NCBI RefSeq assembly: GCF_900314615.1
Contig: NZ_OMWA01000005.1
Span: 62,001 to 126,000, forward strand
DNA: 64,000 bases
Source of the DNA: an uncultured Methanobrevibacter sp.
Lineage (GTDB): Archaea > Methanobacteriota > Methanobacteria > Methanobacteriales > Methanobacteriaceae
Direction of reading: 5' to 3'
Shown: piece by piece, positions 33,801 through 41,243 of the stretch
How the letters are laid out: every line of letters begins with the position of its first letter
Position numbering within the stretch: the stretch's first letter is position 1
Made by a program: the position numbers and the translations under genes
The notes under the pieces: generated by a model
The model's database searches: none
The model's input: only the letters and a program-made list of their open reading frames with translations
Told to the model about the DNA's origin: nothing

Positions 33801-36800
33801 GTTATTTACAAAACCTATTGAACCTATCCAGTAGATTGCACCACCATTGTTATTTTGAACAAAACATCTGGTGAAATTGGAATCCAGCATTGTAACGTTA
33901 TTTCCGGAAATGTAGATAGCTCCACCATCTTCCACACCGTAACAGTCCACCATATTGGATGAGGATATTTTTATATCATTACCGTCGATATCAATGGCTC
34001 CACCTGTTGTTGAGTTACAGAATGTGAAATTGGAGTTTTCAATGTTTGTGTATTCACCGAATCTTATATATACTGCTCCACCGGCCCTTTCGGATTTCAC
34101 ATGATCAAATGATGTTCCTGAAACATTTGTATGTTCTCCAAAAATGTATAATGCTCCACCATCATTGGTTGCAGAACATCTTGTGATGTTCAAATCAGTT
34201 ATTTGTGCATTTGAACCTGCAATAAACATCACACCACCATTACGGGAAGTACAATATTTGAAATTGGACTGGCGTATTGAAGCATCATCTCCTCCAATCG
34301 CAATAGCTCCTGCTGCACCGAATCCTCCTCCTTCACCATTATAATCCGGTGCGATACAATATGTGAAATTGGATTTTTCGATATTTGCGTTTTCACCCAT
34401 TATGTATATAGCTCCTCCGGAACCGCCTCCTTCTGCAATGTTTTTGAAAAATACAGACGAGGTAATATTTACGTTATTTCCATAAATGAATATTGCACCA
34501 CCAAAACCTGCAGTGTCACTTTTGGAAGAACTTGCATTTGCAAATGCAAAGAGACTGTCGGCAATCAATACGTCGTCCCCTTCAATGTAAATGGAACCTC
34601 CTGACTCAACAGTCCAGCTGTAGGTGAGATTATCATTGATAATGCTTGCATTTGTACCTAAAATATAGATGATTCCACCAGTATTTGCAAAACTGCGGAC
34701 GAAATTTGAATCCTTGACAAGCGCAAGGTCTCCTTCAATAAATATGGCTCCACCACGACTGTTTAATGCCTGTGTTCTATCAAATGAACAGTTTATAACT
34801 GTCGTATTGTAACCACCAAGATAGAATGCACCGCCGTCACCATATCTTGCAATACAGGTATTGATAACACCGTTGAGGATGTTTACGTCATCTTCTCCTG
34901 TAATGTAGATGACTCCGCCGTCATTGGTAGCATTTGAATAGCCGATGTTGAAATGATTTACTGTTGCATGGTCACCTGCAATGTATAAGGCACCGCCCTG
35001 ATTGGTTGCTGAGGTCATGTTTGATACGAATCCGTCAATATATGCATGTGAACCTTCAATGTTTACAACACCTCCGTCAAAAGCAGTACACATTATAAAT
35101 GTACAGTTTAATAGTTTTGTGTAGTTTCCTGTAATATCAACTGAACCTCCACGGCCGCTTTCCTGATTAACCCTGTTTTGCAGGAACTTTGAATTGGACA
35201 CAGTTGCATTTGCTCCGGCAATATAAAGAGCACCACCATCATAATTGTCTGCAATACATCTTGTAAAGCTTGAATTGTTGATTTTAGTGAAATCACCGGC
35301 CACATAAATTGCTCCTCCATAGTTGGTTGCATTGGTAAGGGAAATGTTAAAATCAGCAATATTTGCATAATTTCCTTCTACGAATATTGCGCCACCATTA
35401 TTTGCCGCAAAACTCATAATGCAGGAATAACCGTCAATTAAAGTATTTGAACCGTTAATGTAAATTACACCCCCATCATAAGCATTACATTGCATGAAAG
35501 TGGAATTAAGTATTTTTGTATTGTTTCCATGAATTGCAATGGATCCTCCGCAACCAGTCTGGTTATTTACCTTGTTCATTGTAAAGCTGGATTTGTAAAT
35601 GGTTGTGTTTAAACCTAAAACATATATTGCACCACCATTGTGATTGTAAGCTGTACACATGGTGAAATTGGAATTGTGAATGTTTAAATAGTTTCCTGCA
35701 ACATAAATTGCACCGCCATAGTTGGTTGCATTGGTAAGAGCTATATTGAAATCGGCGATTGTTGCATAATCTCCTGCAACATACATTGCACCACCGTCAT
35801 TGTTAGCAAGACTTTTAAGACAGGAATAACCGTCAATCAATGCATAATCCCCATCAATATAGAGTACTCCACCATCGTAGGCAGTACACATTTCAAATGT
35901 TGAATTCAATATTTTTGTAAAGTCACCTTTTACATATACAGCTCCACCTTTGGCATTAGCTCCGGTTACCCTATTTTGAATCAGTTCAGCATTAATGATT
36001 GTTGTATTTAACCCTTCAATGTAAATTGCACCACCATCCCTATTATAAGCGATGTTTTTAGCAAGAGTAATATCAGTTATGATTGCGAAATCTCCTGCAA
36101 TATATAACGCTCCGGCGTATTCAGTTGCATTATTGAATTCAAAGTCAACATTATGGACCTGAACTTTGTCCCCTTCTATGTAAAATGCTCCTCCTCTTGC
36201 AGCGAAGCTGTGCATACCTGTTACATTGATTATTTTAACGTCATCACCAGCAACATATACAAAACCGCCTTTGGATGCAGTACAGCGGTCGAAATTACAG
36301 TCTATAATTTGAGTGCCGTTACCTAAAACGTTCAGTGCACCTCCCTGACCTATACCGACATTAACCCTGTTCATGGTAAAGTTACAGTTTTTAATATAGG
36401 TATCAGAGCCTTCTACAAATACTGCACCGCCGTGATAAGCTGCAGCAGCACATTTATCAAAGAGAGAATCTGTGATGTTTACATTATGACCGTATACATA
36501 TATTGCACCGCCGTTCAGTGTTGCATTGGAGAGGGTGAAAACGGAGCGTGAAATGCTTGAGTTTGAACCTCTAACGCAAATTGAACCACTTCCTCCGTCA
36601 GCACGGTTAAGCATGAATGTTACGTTATCAATAACACCCCCGTTACCTGTCCATGTAAGTGCACCTCCGTCACGTGCCGCCCTGTTGTTGATTATTGTGG
36701 AGTTATATAACTTACCGAAGTTACCGGAAATATAACCTGCACCACCGTCGTGACCTGCACTGTTTCCAATCATTGTAATATTCACCACAACTCCGTTATT

Positions 36801-38297
36801 TCCGGCAACATAACCTGCACCGCCGTCATAAGCTGCACTGCAGTTAATGATTGTAGAATGTCTTACTCCGACATTATCGCGAAGAAGAGCTATATAATAC
36901 GGATCCACACCTTCTGTGTCAATGTTGCTTGCAGACAGATATATCGCACCACCATTGTTTTTGGCAGATTCTGCGATAAGTGTACAGTATTCTATTGATG
37001 CTCCAACGTCAAGATAGATTCCTGCACCGTCTCTTGCCTCATCTTTTGTGAAAAGGGAATGGTGGATTACTGCAAATATTCCGCTTACATATATTGCACC
37101 ACCGTTTTGATATGCGACGTTATTTGAAAAAGTAGAAGCGTTGATTATAGTTATACCGTCAAATACTGATACATCATCTTCAGGTTTCTGGTAAATACCT
37201 GCACCGTTACCTCTTTGAGCTGTATTGTTGATGAAATTACAGTCATAAATCATACCGTTGATACCACTCCATACAAGAGCTCCACCGTTCTGGGAAGCTG
37301 TGTTATTGATAAAAGTACAGTTTGATACCACTCCACGGTCACCGTCTATATATGCTCCACCACCGTTTCTGCCGGCAGTACAGTTGATTACGGTCATGCC
37401 GTTTACTGTACCTCTGTTGCCGTATATGTATGCAAAACCGCCGTCTGTACCTGCGCTGCATGCTATGAATGTGCTTGAGTAAAGACCGTATTTTTTAAGA
37501 GCTTCCGGAGATAAAGTGGAAATATTGTTTACAGTGGAGTACAGGTAAAGGGCACCGCCGTTTACACCTGCATGGTCATTTATGAATACTGAATTGTTTA
37601 AATAAATTCCAATATCGAAAAATATGGATCCTCCGTTATTTGAAGCGGAGTTATTTGTGAATCTTGATGAAAGAACGTCCAGCAATGTTCCTCTTGCAGA
37701 TATTGCTCCACCGTTTGCTGCTTTATTGTTTATGAATAAGGAATTGACTATTTTTGAATTTGTGGTTATTGTAGAGGTATTTGCAATGTAGACTGCTCCT
37801 CCGCTTGTTAAAGCGACGTTGTTTATGAATTTTGAATTGATGATGCTGACGCTGTCATCAGCAGTAAAACTGACAGCAGAACCGTTAACACCATATGCAT
37901 TGATGAAATTGATATTTTTCAAAGTAACCTGTGAATTTCCCATTATTTTAAATATTGAAGATTGACCTGCACCGTTTAAGGTATATCCTGCACCGTCAAT
38001 TGTCAGGTCCTTGTCAATGGTGATTCCGTTTTTATCACCATCACCTGCATAAGTATAGTTTCTATCGAGCACCACAGTCGCTCCGGAACCGGCACTTTGC
38101 ACTACCCCGTCAAGCTGGTTAAATGTTGCAGAGGATGCTTTTAATGCATCAAAATCATCAGTCATTTCGATGGTATTTTGACCATCTACGCCAGATATGG
38201 CATTGTTGACTGCATTATCTGTCGCTGAGACAACAGACAGTGCAGAAAACAACACCAAAACCATTAAAATCAATATTGTTATTTTTTCCTTATTCAT
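27876..38297 (-). CDS. Giant adhesin-like surface protein ALP3 (3,473 aa)
   Basis: A complete 10.4-kb gene with a signal peptide (residues 1-25, ending SVVSAT) and the shared N-cap domain (FNQLD, NYTY, IDG). A parallel beta-helix of GGAI/GGAV coils runs to about residue 2620. Residues about 840-1110 have a ~133-aa internal period. Residues about 1500-2600 contain the large FLRDN-bounded modules. After the helix come Ig-like domains, then a DUF11-type domain (about 2935-3065: VDLNIVKS, TYTIVVYNAG, NTVSVG), then more Ig-like domains. The C-terminus is LSDYATGNP, one membrane helix and the tail RRYRK, the same architecture as ALP2. GGAG lies ~10 nt upstream of the ATG. Several modules are nearly identical in protein sequence to parts of ALP1. 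The adhesin role is inferred from the family. Confidence 0.93.
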   Translation of the reverse strand: MNKEKITILILMVLVLFSALSVVSATDNAVNNAISGVDGQNTIEMTDDFDALKASSATFNQLDGVVQSAGSGATVVLDRNYTYAGDGDKNGITIDKDLTIDGAGYTLNGAGQSSIFKIMGNSQVTLKNINFINAYGVNGSAVSFTADDSVSIINSKFINNVALTSGGAVYIANTSTITTNSKIVNSLFINNKAANGGAISARGTLLDVLSSRFTNNSASNNGGSIFFDIGIYLNNSVFINDHAGVNGGALYLYSTVNNISTLSPEALKKYGLYSSTFIACSAGTDGGFAYIYGNRGTVNGMTVINCTAGRNGGGAYIDGDRGVVSNCTFINNTASQNGGALVWSGINGMIYDCNFINNTAQRGNGAGIYQKPEDDVSVFDGITIINASTFSNNVAYQNGGAIYVSGIFAVIHHSLFTKDEARDGAGIYLDVGASIEYCTLIAESAKNNGGAIYLSASNIDTEGVDPYYIALLRDNVGVRHSTIINCSAAYDGGAGYVAGNNGVVVNITMIGNSAGHDGGAGYISGNFGKLYNSTIINNRAARDGGALTWTGNGGVIDNVTFMLNRADGGSGSICVRGSNSSISRSVFTLSNATLNGGAIYVYGHNVNITDSLFDKCAAAAYHGGAVFVEGSDTYIKNCNFTMNRVNVGIGQGGALNVLGNGTQIIDCNFDRCTASKGGFVYVAGDDVKIINVTGMHSFAARGGAFYIEGDKVQVHNVDFEFNNATEYAGALYIAGDFAIITDITLAKNIAYNRDGGAIYIEGLNTTIINAELIQNRVTGANAKGGAVYVKGDFTKILNSTFEMCTAYDGGVLYIDGDYALIDGYSCLKSLANNDGGAMYVAGDYATIADFNIALTNATNYGGAIYVAGNYLNIHNSNFTMCTAYNHNGGAIYVLGLNTTIYKSSFTMNKVNNQTGCGGSIAIHGNNTKILNSTFMQCNAYDGGVIYINGSNTLIDGYSCIMSFAANNGGAIFVEGNYANIADFNISLTNATNYGGAIYVAGDFTKINNSSFTRCIADNYDGGALYIAGANATVSNSKFLQNRVNQESGRGGSVDITGNYTKLLNCTFIMCTAFDGGVVNIEGSHAYIDGFVSNMTSATNQGGALYIAGDHATVNHFNIGYSNATNDGGVIYITGEDDVNILNGVINTCIARYGDGGAFYLGGYNTTVINCSFDRTQALNSRGGAIFIEGDLALVKDSNFVRSFANTGGIIYILGTNASIINDNLTYSWTVESGGSIYIEGDDVLIADSLFAFANASSSKSDTAGFGGAIFIYGNNVNITSSVFFKNIAEGGGSGGAIYIMGENANIEKSNFTYCIAPDYNGEGGGFGAAGAIAIGGDDASIRQSNFKYCTSRNGGVMFIAGSNAQITDLNITRCSATNDGGALYIFGEHTNVSGTSFDHVKSERAGGAVYIRFGEYTNIENSNFTFCNSTTGGAIDIDGNDIKISSSNMVDCYGVEDGGAIYISGNNVTMLDSNFTRCFVQNNNGGAIYWIGSIGFVNNTYFINNTSPRLGGAIFMRENSKITFDFTHFINNTAGINGGAIDFNRGAHDEVIFNSTFVNNKANRSAGAVFWFGTNGTIKDSVFINNTALGIVNYTDSYGNVTYGGYGGAVMWTGAQGIVDNCTFINNYAQYNNATKSGGRGGAVYLQGSDVGNGHDTAFYNSLFINNTAGYNGGAVDWFRGAANGCVENSTFINNTAHRSGGGIYWSGINGTIRNSTFINNTATGDITDANGGGDGGAVLWVGPEGFIDRVYFENNTAAYSGGAIYLKGSDNGTDVHCNDVFVDHGVFKNNRAGLNGGAVDFQQGATNGKLSNSVFINNTALRNGGALFWYGHNGTVFNTTFIENEALGLVDSDARGVHKYVDEYGNPILGGSGGAISWIGDIGKINDSTFTDNTARRLGGAVFLRDNSFTTFANDKFTNNTAGINGGAVDFNRGAHDGAIINSTFENNVANRSAGAVFWFGTNGTIKDSTFKNNTALGIVEYKDSYGDLTYGGNGGAVQWTGAKGLVDNCKFEKNSAARRGGAVYLQGSDAGNCTDSTFSFCEFANNLAGTNGGAVDWHEGAHNGNIFNSTFENNTANANGGAVYWRGHDGEIIGSNFTNNTAKGLNPGSYGNVGDGGAIFWAGLNGLVDDCRFTDNEAVKNPDYDVGGRGGAVYIEPCDHGNKNTTFRNVYFADNVAGTNGGAIDWHAGAEDGLVENATFINNTAKRSAGAIFWNGHNGTIKYSKFYSNKALGIANATSVLGDVTYGGDGGAVMWSGALGNVIYSNFVNNTAAKRGGAVFLQGSEDEKCDNTTFRSSYFANNIAGYNGGAIDWYHGARHGIVDNSTFVNNVAKRSGGGIYWSGIDGTIKDSTFTNNTALGNITDANGGGDGGAVLWVGQNGIINGSKFKDNRAAYSGGAVFLKGSDDGGEGHCNNVAIDNGLFENNFAGLNGGAVDFQEGAVNGRLSNSNLINNTALRNGGAVFWYGHNGTVKSCNFTDNKALGLVDEDARGVHKYIDSDGNKVLGGSGGAVSWTGDIGSITDCNFIKNNAEKLGGAVFLRDNLYTTFNGANFTNNSAKQGGAIYWKSQSNEILTDCILTGNVASKGSAIYLAKNNLEIIDSVLLNNKADSQDLVLNVTKTNNNQTIDVVATLRGNDNLVNAIWNDGTIGLTNVTYLGIDGVTNTGSERRVPVVLADDVKPGDYDNIYQTQYEDYQDITFYIYDRQNNLLTGKTVKTNISGMARFKYASSSDKLYELVFHPDDNYYTGIENSTSKKLAYAIIPATDMYYLENESFVISIVDRQNETVPSGNVTVLLNGAEIGNFTLEDGKTPQIVLTSLHCGTYNVTVKYTGSEDFFPAINSTTFKVMKIASFIIPTIENYTYGEKGKMIIKVPENEANTISINLNGKTYEVKVNESGCAEFEIPELDFGVYEVELDYPETNNYFKSANRTSFEIYPGVDLNIVKSANAREVYVDEEITYTIVVYNAGLGNATNVKVSEKLSKSLKFISADTEYGYYSENEGVWYVGNLNSSTSATLTLTVKAISAGEVKNTVSVGALEKDLNSSDNNFTCENVTVIQRDSPIEIDVKDITYGEAIVITVKAPKDSNGTVNVTVCGETYNDLPVYDGQIVFEYDSLAGGDYDVDVTFSGDNKYKPNSTHACFNVAKLTPEIKIEVVDIKEGEIEVLNVTVNAPGTVLITVDGLTIEIPLEDGVKTTDVLALGNTLNYDGKATWNLINLPLGAHNAFAVYKGNENYTSVNTSAVFHVRADVGDVSIIISDIKVGDDEIINIKYPEDATGDVTIIINGKSYTKSLRNGEVTFTIPKLKAGKYKFGIYYSGDDKYLPDESEGSFKVSKVKIKLTEDNIDFDGKKFTVTLPSDAEGTVTIEIDGKVYTKAVKNGKAVFELSGLKYGDYSIFVSYSGDDKYDEVSESFMINVDFDKGSGATHEGKSYGKLSSEWVNLSDYATGNPVWIILLICALIGLIRPRRYRK
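30670..33770 (-). repeat. Large direct module repeats in ALP3 (1,167 and 1,911 bp)
   Basis: The FLRDN/FMREN stretch recurs with landmarks at 33760, 32593 and 30682, i.e. 389 and 637 residues apart. The RGVHKY stretch recurs at 32721 and 30810, again exactly 1,911 bp apart. The second interval has the same module order as the first plus ~248 extra residues. Those extra modules resemble the ones at about 7830-8720 in ALP1. Confidence 0.75.
35400..36300 (-). repeat. 133-residue period in the N-terminal half of ALP3
   Basis: The stretch encoding IDGYSC recurs at about 35422 and 35821, 399 bp apart, within repeated units of the same coil order. Related weaker copies lie on both sides. Boundaries are approximate. 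Confidence 0.6.
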
Positions 38298-38765
38298 ACA
38301 TACAACTCCATATTTTATTAGATATAAAATAGGCCGTTTTTCGACGCCTACATTGATATTAATTTAAGTTAAAAGATGTATATATGTTTTTGTTTATTGT
38401 AGAATGGCCAAAAAACTATATAAGGTTCAGAAAATATTAAAATTGATGAACATTTTCACAAATTGGGCGCGTAATGTAATTAATATTTGACTAAAATGCA
38501 ATATAAATACAATATTACACCAAAAGCAAATGTTAAAAATAAACCACATCAAGCATTATAATATAATATAATATTATTATAAAGCAATCTAAAGATTAAT
38601 TTGAATTATTACAAACAAAAACAATAATACTTGAACAAATTTAAGGCCTAATATAAAAATACCTAATTCTACAAGATATAATTTTTAAAAATTGAAAACA
38701 AAAAAACAGAAATTATATGAAAAAAATATCAAACTGTATAAAAAAAAGAAATGAAGAAAGTAATC
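38298..38765. other. Spacer between ALP3 and the S3Ae gene (468 bp)
   Basis: Apart from the ALP3 promoter/leader and the S3Ae terminator at the far end, the stretch is A/T-rich, including a run of ATAAT repeats near 38555-38580. No gene or RNA was recognised. Confidence 0.5.
38306..38430 (-). promoter_or_regulatory. Promoter and structured leader of ALP3
   Basis: A BRE/TATA-like element (GAACCTTATATAG, 38416-38428) reads leftward ~120 nt upstream of the ATG. A second TATA-like site (ACATATATAC) lies near 38370-38380. The leader contains a hairpin at 38330-38350 (TAGGC / GCCTA, with an inner CG pair around an A-rich loop). GGAG lies just before the start codon. Confidence 0.45.
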
Positions 38766-38780
38766 TTATTTGATTACTTT
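38740..38780 (-). terminator. Terminator of the S3Ae gene, enclosing its stop codon
   Basis: AAAGTAATC (38780-38772 read leftward) pairs with GATTACTTT (38765-38757) as a 9-bp stem with a 6-nt loop that contains the stop codon (38766-38768). About 10 nt further on is a run of eight T. This is a good intrinsic-terminator shape. Confidence 0.65.
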
Positions 38781-39347
38781 ACTTTTGATGATTTCTACTC
38801 TTTTAAGAGGGTAGATTTTTTTAGCATTGTGGTAAATTTCAGATGCTAATTTACCGTTAACACATACTTTTACTAAATCATCAAATGATTTTTCAGCTGC
38901 GTTTTCTCTGAGTAAATCTTCAATGACTTTTCTCATGTATCTTTGTTGGGAAGATTTAGCTCTTCTGGTGGTTACAGCTAAAACTTGTAATTTTAATCTG
39001 CGGTCATCTTTAGTTTTAACAACTGCTGAAGCATCGATTCTGGAAGTTCCTCTTCTGATCATGCTTCTTACGTAATCAGTGGTTGTTTTGTGTCCGGTGA
39101 ATTTTGTGTTTGCAACATCACCTGCAACATTATCAATTTCAAATCTGAGTTTGATGTATTGTTTTGAGAAGTCCCCAGATAATTCTCTCATAGTAACTTC
39201 TACTCCTCTACCAATAAGAAGTTCTGGATCTTTTGCTGGAGTTTCTCCAATTTCTTTATCTTCAAAGTTTACTGGTGTTTTAATAGTATACCAGGATTTT
39301 TCTTTCCATGTATCACGTACTCTACGTCTTGATTTTGCTTTTGCCAT
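38766..39347 (-). CDS. rps3ae: 30S ribosomal protein S3Ae (eS1)
   Basis: A 193-aa protein of the archaeal/eukaryotic eS1 family, part of the small ribosomal subunit near the mRNA exit. Family features include the basic N-terminus (MAKAKSRRR), WYTIKTP, an IGR motif near residue 46, and the central YIKLRFEIDNV and RRAKSSQQ segments. Length is normal for archaea. The ATG is preceded by GGTTGAT, a variant of the GGTGAT site used here. It has its own terminator and appears monocistronic; divergent or co-transcribed partners are not evident. It is a firm marker of archaeal or eukaryotic-type translation. Confidence 0.97.
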   Translation of the reverse strand: MAKAKSRRRVRDTWKEKSWYTIKTPVNFEDKEIGETPAKDPELLIGRGVEVTMRELSGDFSKQYIKLRFEIDNVAGDVANTKFTGHKTTTDYVRSMIRRGTSRIDASAVVKTKDDRRLKLQVLAVTTRRAKSSQQRYMRKVIEDLLRENAAEKSFDDLVKVCVNGKLASEIYHNAKKIYPLKRVEIIKSKVIK

Positions 39348-39363
39348 TATATCAACCGTTTAA

Positions 39364-39808
39364 TTTTAATCTATAATTATTTAGTAATTTAGCGTTTCGC
39401 CATTTAATTTTAAAAATAGTCTTAAATTAGGTAGTTTATCATTTACTACACAAAATAAACTGTAAAAATGATTTAAGATAAGTATACTTTTACAATCTCT
39501 TTTTTGACTATTATGAGCTCAAATTAGCTCATTTAAAGAAAATATTTGTAATTAAGTTCTATTTTTTTAAAACCCGCCCATAAAGGTTATGAATAGTTAT
39601 TTTATTCATGATATATAAAGATTATTGAAATTGCTTAAAATAAGTAAAATTTTGAGAAAATAAAAAGTAATAAAATTTTTCATGCATATTGGAGAAAAAT
39701 TTATTCACCTTTAAAACGCTTTAATTGTGAAATAAAGCACACAGAAACATTTTCAAAAAAGTTACAATAGAACTTAAAAAAAGTTACAATATAATTTTTT
39801 GAACTAAT
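39364..39808. other. Spacer between S3Ae and glutamate-cysteine ligase genes
   Basis: Contains a 7-bp inverted repeat at 39589-39609 (ATGAATA / TATTCAT) next to a TATA-like sequence (39609-39620), possibly a distal S3Ae promoter. It also has two copies of AAAAAAGTTACAATA (39755-39769 and about 39777-39791). Read leftward, these are tandem TGTAAC plus T-run signals that could terminate transcription from the upstream ligase gene. No ORF is supported. Confidence 0.4.
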
Positions 39809-41212
39809 TTACATGCACATAAGGCCGCTTAAAGCAATTTCAATATACTCCTGAAGACTCTCAAGCTCATCAGAATCCATATTTTCCATCCTGTTAATAC
39901 TGTTGATTTTATTATTCTTGGACAAGGTCATGTGAGTGTTAATGTATCCGTCACGTTCTATGAGTTTGAGCATCCTTTTGCCATATGTCAAATCAGGATT
40001 TGAAACACGGTCATGCATCAGCTTTAATGTATGACCTTCATCAATTCCTAAAACTTCACACATGCCGTACATTTCATTGATAATATCTGAAGCCCAGCTT
40101 TTAAGAGTAACCTCTTCACCATCCTTTAAAAGTCTCATTGAATCAGTGTAAGCCCTTTCAGCTGTTGCTTCCTCATTGATTTTGGCTTCTTTTTGCCAGT
40201 CGACATAATCAGACTCACGCTTTACCATCATATATATTAAAAATAAATGAAGAAAATTCATGTCATGCCTTACAAGACCACACTGGTAAAACGGATTGAT
40301 ATCCAATGTTCTAACTTCAATATACTGAATTCCATCTTCTTTAAGGGAATTTAACAAATCTTTAGGATTTTTAGGTTTTAATCTTATTTGAGTATAAAGC
40401 TCCTTAGCCTCAGATAAATCCCCATTTTCTATAAATTTTTCAATATCAGAGGTAAATTCATCCAAAGAAGCGTATGAAGGATATAAATCTTTGAGATTCT
40501 TATAACCGCAGGAGGAATTTCTAAATGAAGGTCCTTTTGTTGAATAAAAGCTTCCAAAATCATCTTTTGCATCCATCAGATGTATGCATTCATTTGAAAA
40601 CGTATTGTGAGAACCTATTGAACAGCCAGTCAGATAAATTATCAGCCAGGAATATCTCAAGTAGTTTCGGGCTATTTTTAGATAAACTTCATTTTTAAAC
40701 TCCTGAAGAGACATATCAAGGTTTAAAACTTCCTTAAATTTGTTTAAAAAGTCATCACTAAATGAAAAGTTAAAATGAACACCTGAAATCATCTGTTTTT
40801 TAACACCGTACTTTTTAGCCAGCCCTTCCCGGTATTTCTGTGAAGATTCACCTTCACCAGAGTATTGTGCTATTGGTATTCTGTCCCAATAAGGTAAAAT
40901 ACAAGGAATTGACTGAAACCAGAGACATTCATCCTCCTCAAGAGCATAGTTAACCACATCAGCCAGCAAAACGAATGTATCAAAAGCCTCATCAAGCGAA
41001 TCGACAGCAGGAGTTATTATTTCAATTTGACTTTCGGAAAAATCAGTTGTAATCAAAGGATTTTTGAATTTATCTCCAAATACCTTCGGATGAGGAGTCA
41101 AAGAAAGATTTCCATCCGCTTTTGCTCTTAAACTTTCCCATTCAATTCCAAAATGTCCTGCCATGATATCCTTTGTTGAACACCTTGATAAATCAACCAA
41201 ATCCATCAGCAC
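39809..41212 (-). CDS. gshA: Glutamate-cysteine ligase, bacterial GshA/GshAB-N type
   Basis: A 467-aa enzyme predicted to join L-glutamate and L-cysteine with ATP to give gamma-glutamylcysteine. Signatures of the GshA domain of bacterial GshAB proteins are seen: GIEWESLRA, HPKVFGDKFKNPLITTDFSE, QIEIITP, KKQMISGVHFNFS, RNYLRYSWLIIYLTG and YIEVRTLDINPF. The ATP-grasp glutathione-synthetase half of GshAB is absent, so the product should stop at gamma-glutamylcysteine. The GTG at 41212 is preferred because GGGGGAT lies 5 nt upstream; an ATG at 41206 is an alternative. It lies 31 bp after a class II glutamine amidotransferase gene, so the two are probably co-transcribed. This is unusual for a methanogen and may have been acquired from bacteria (inference). 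Confidence 0.85.
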   Translation of the reverse strand: MLMDLVDLSRCSTKDIMAGHFGIEWESLRAKADGNLSLTPHPKVFGDKFKNPLITTDFSESQIEIITPAVDSLDEAFDTFVLLADVVNYALEEDECLWFQSIPCILPYWDRIPIAQYSGEGESSQKYREGLAKKYGVKKQMISGVHFNFSFSDDFLNKFKEVLNLDMSLQEFKNEVYLKIARNYLRYSWLIIYLTGCSIGSHNTFSNECIHLMDAKDDFGSFYSTKGPSFRNSSCGYKNLKDLYPSYASLDEFTSDIEKFIENGDLSEAKELYTQIRLKPKNPKDLLNSLKEDGIQYIEVRTLDINPFYQCGLVRHDMNFLHLFLIYMMVKRESDYVDWQKEAKINEEATAERAYTDSMRLLKDGEEVTLKSWASDIINEMYGMCEVLGIDEGHTLKLMHDRVSNPDLTYGKRMLKLIERDGYINTHMTLSKNNKINSINRMENMDSDELESLQEYIEIALSGLMCM

Positions 41213-41243
41213 GAAAAATCCCCCATATTTTACTGAAATTTAT

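Noticed and set aside
1..38297. Many open frames on the opposite strand and in other frames within the ALP genes, with repeated proline/alanine or cysteine/threonine peptides
   Set aside because: They follow the repeat period of the real genes, lack ribosome binding sites and families, and are expected shadows of GGAI/NNT codon patterns.
1..38297. CRISPR-like regular repetition
   Set aside because: Repeats are in frame, coding, degenerate and not separated by unique spacers of constant length.
39755..39791. Relationship of the GTTACAATA repeats to the GTTACACTT array at 54.6 kb
   Set aside because: The shared core is short and A/T-rich, the spacing differs, and here it is more simply read as T-run termination signals on the other strand.
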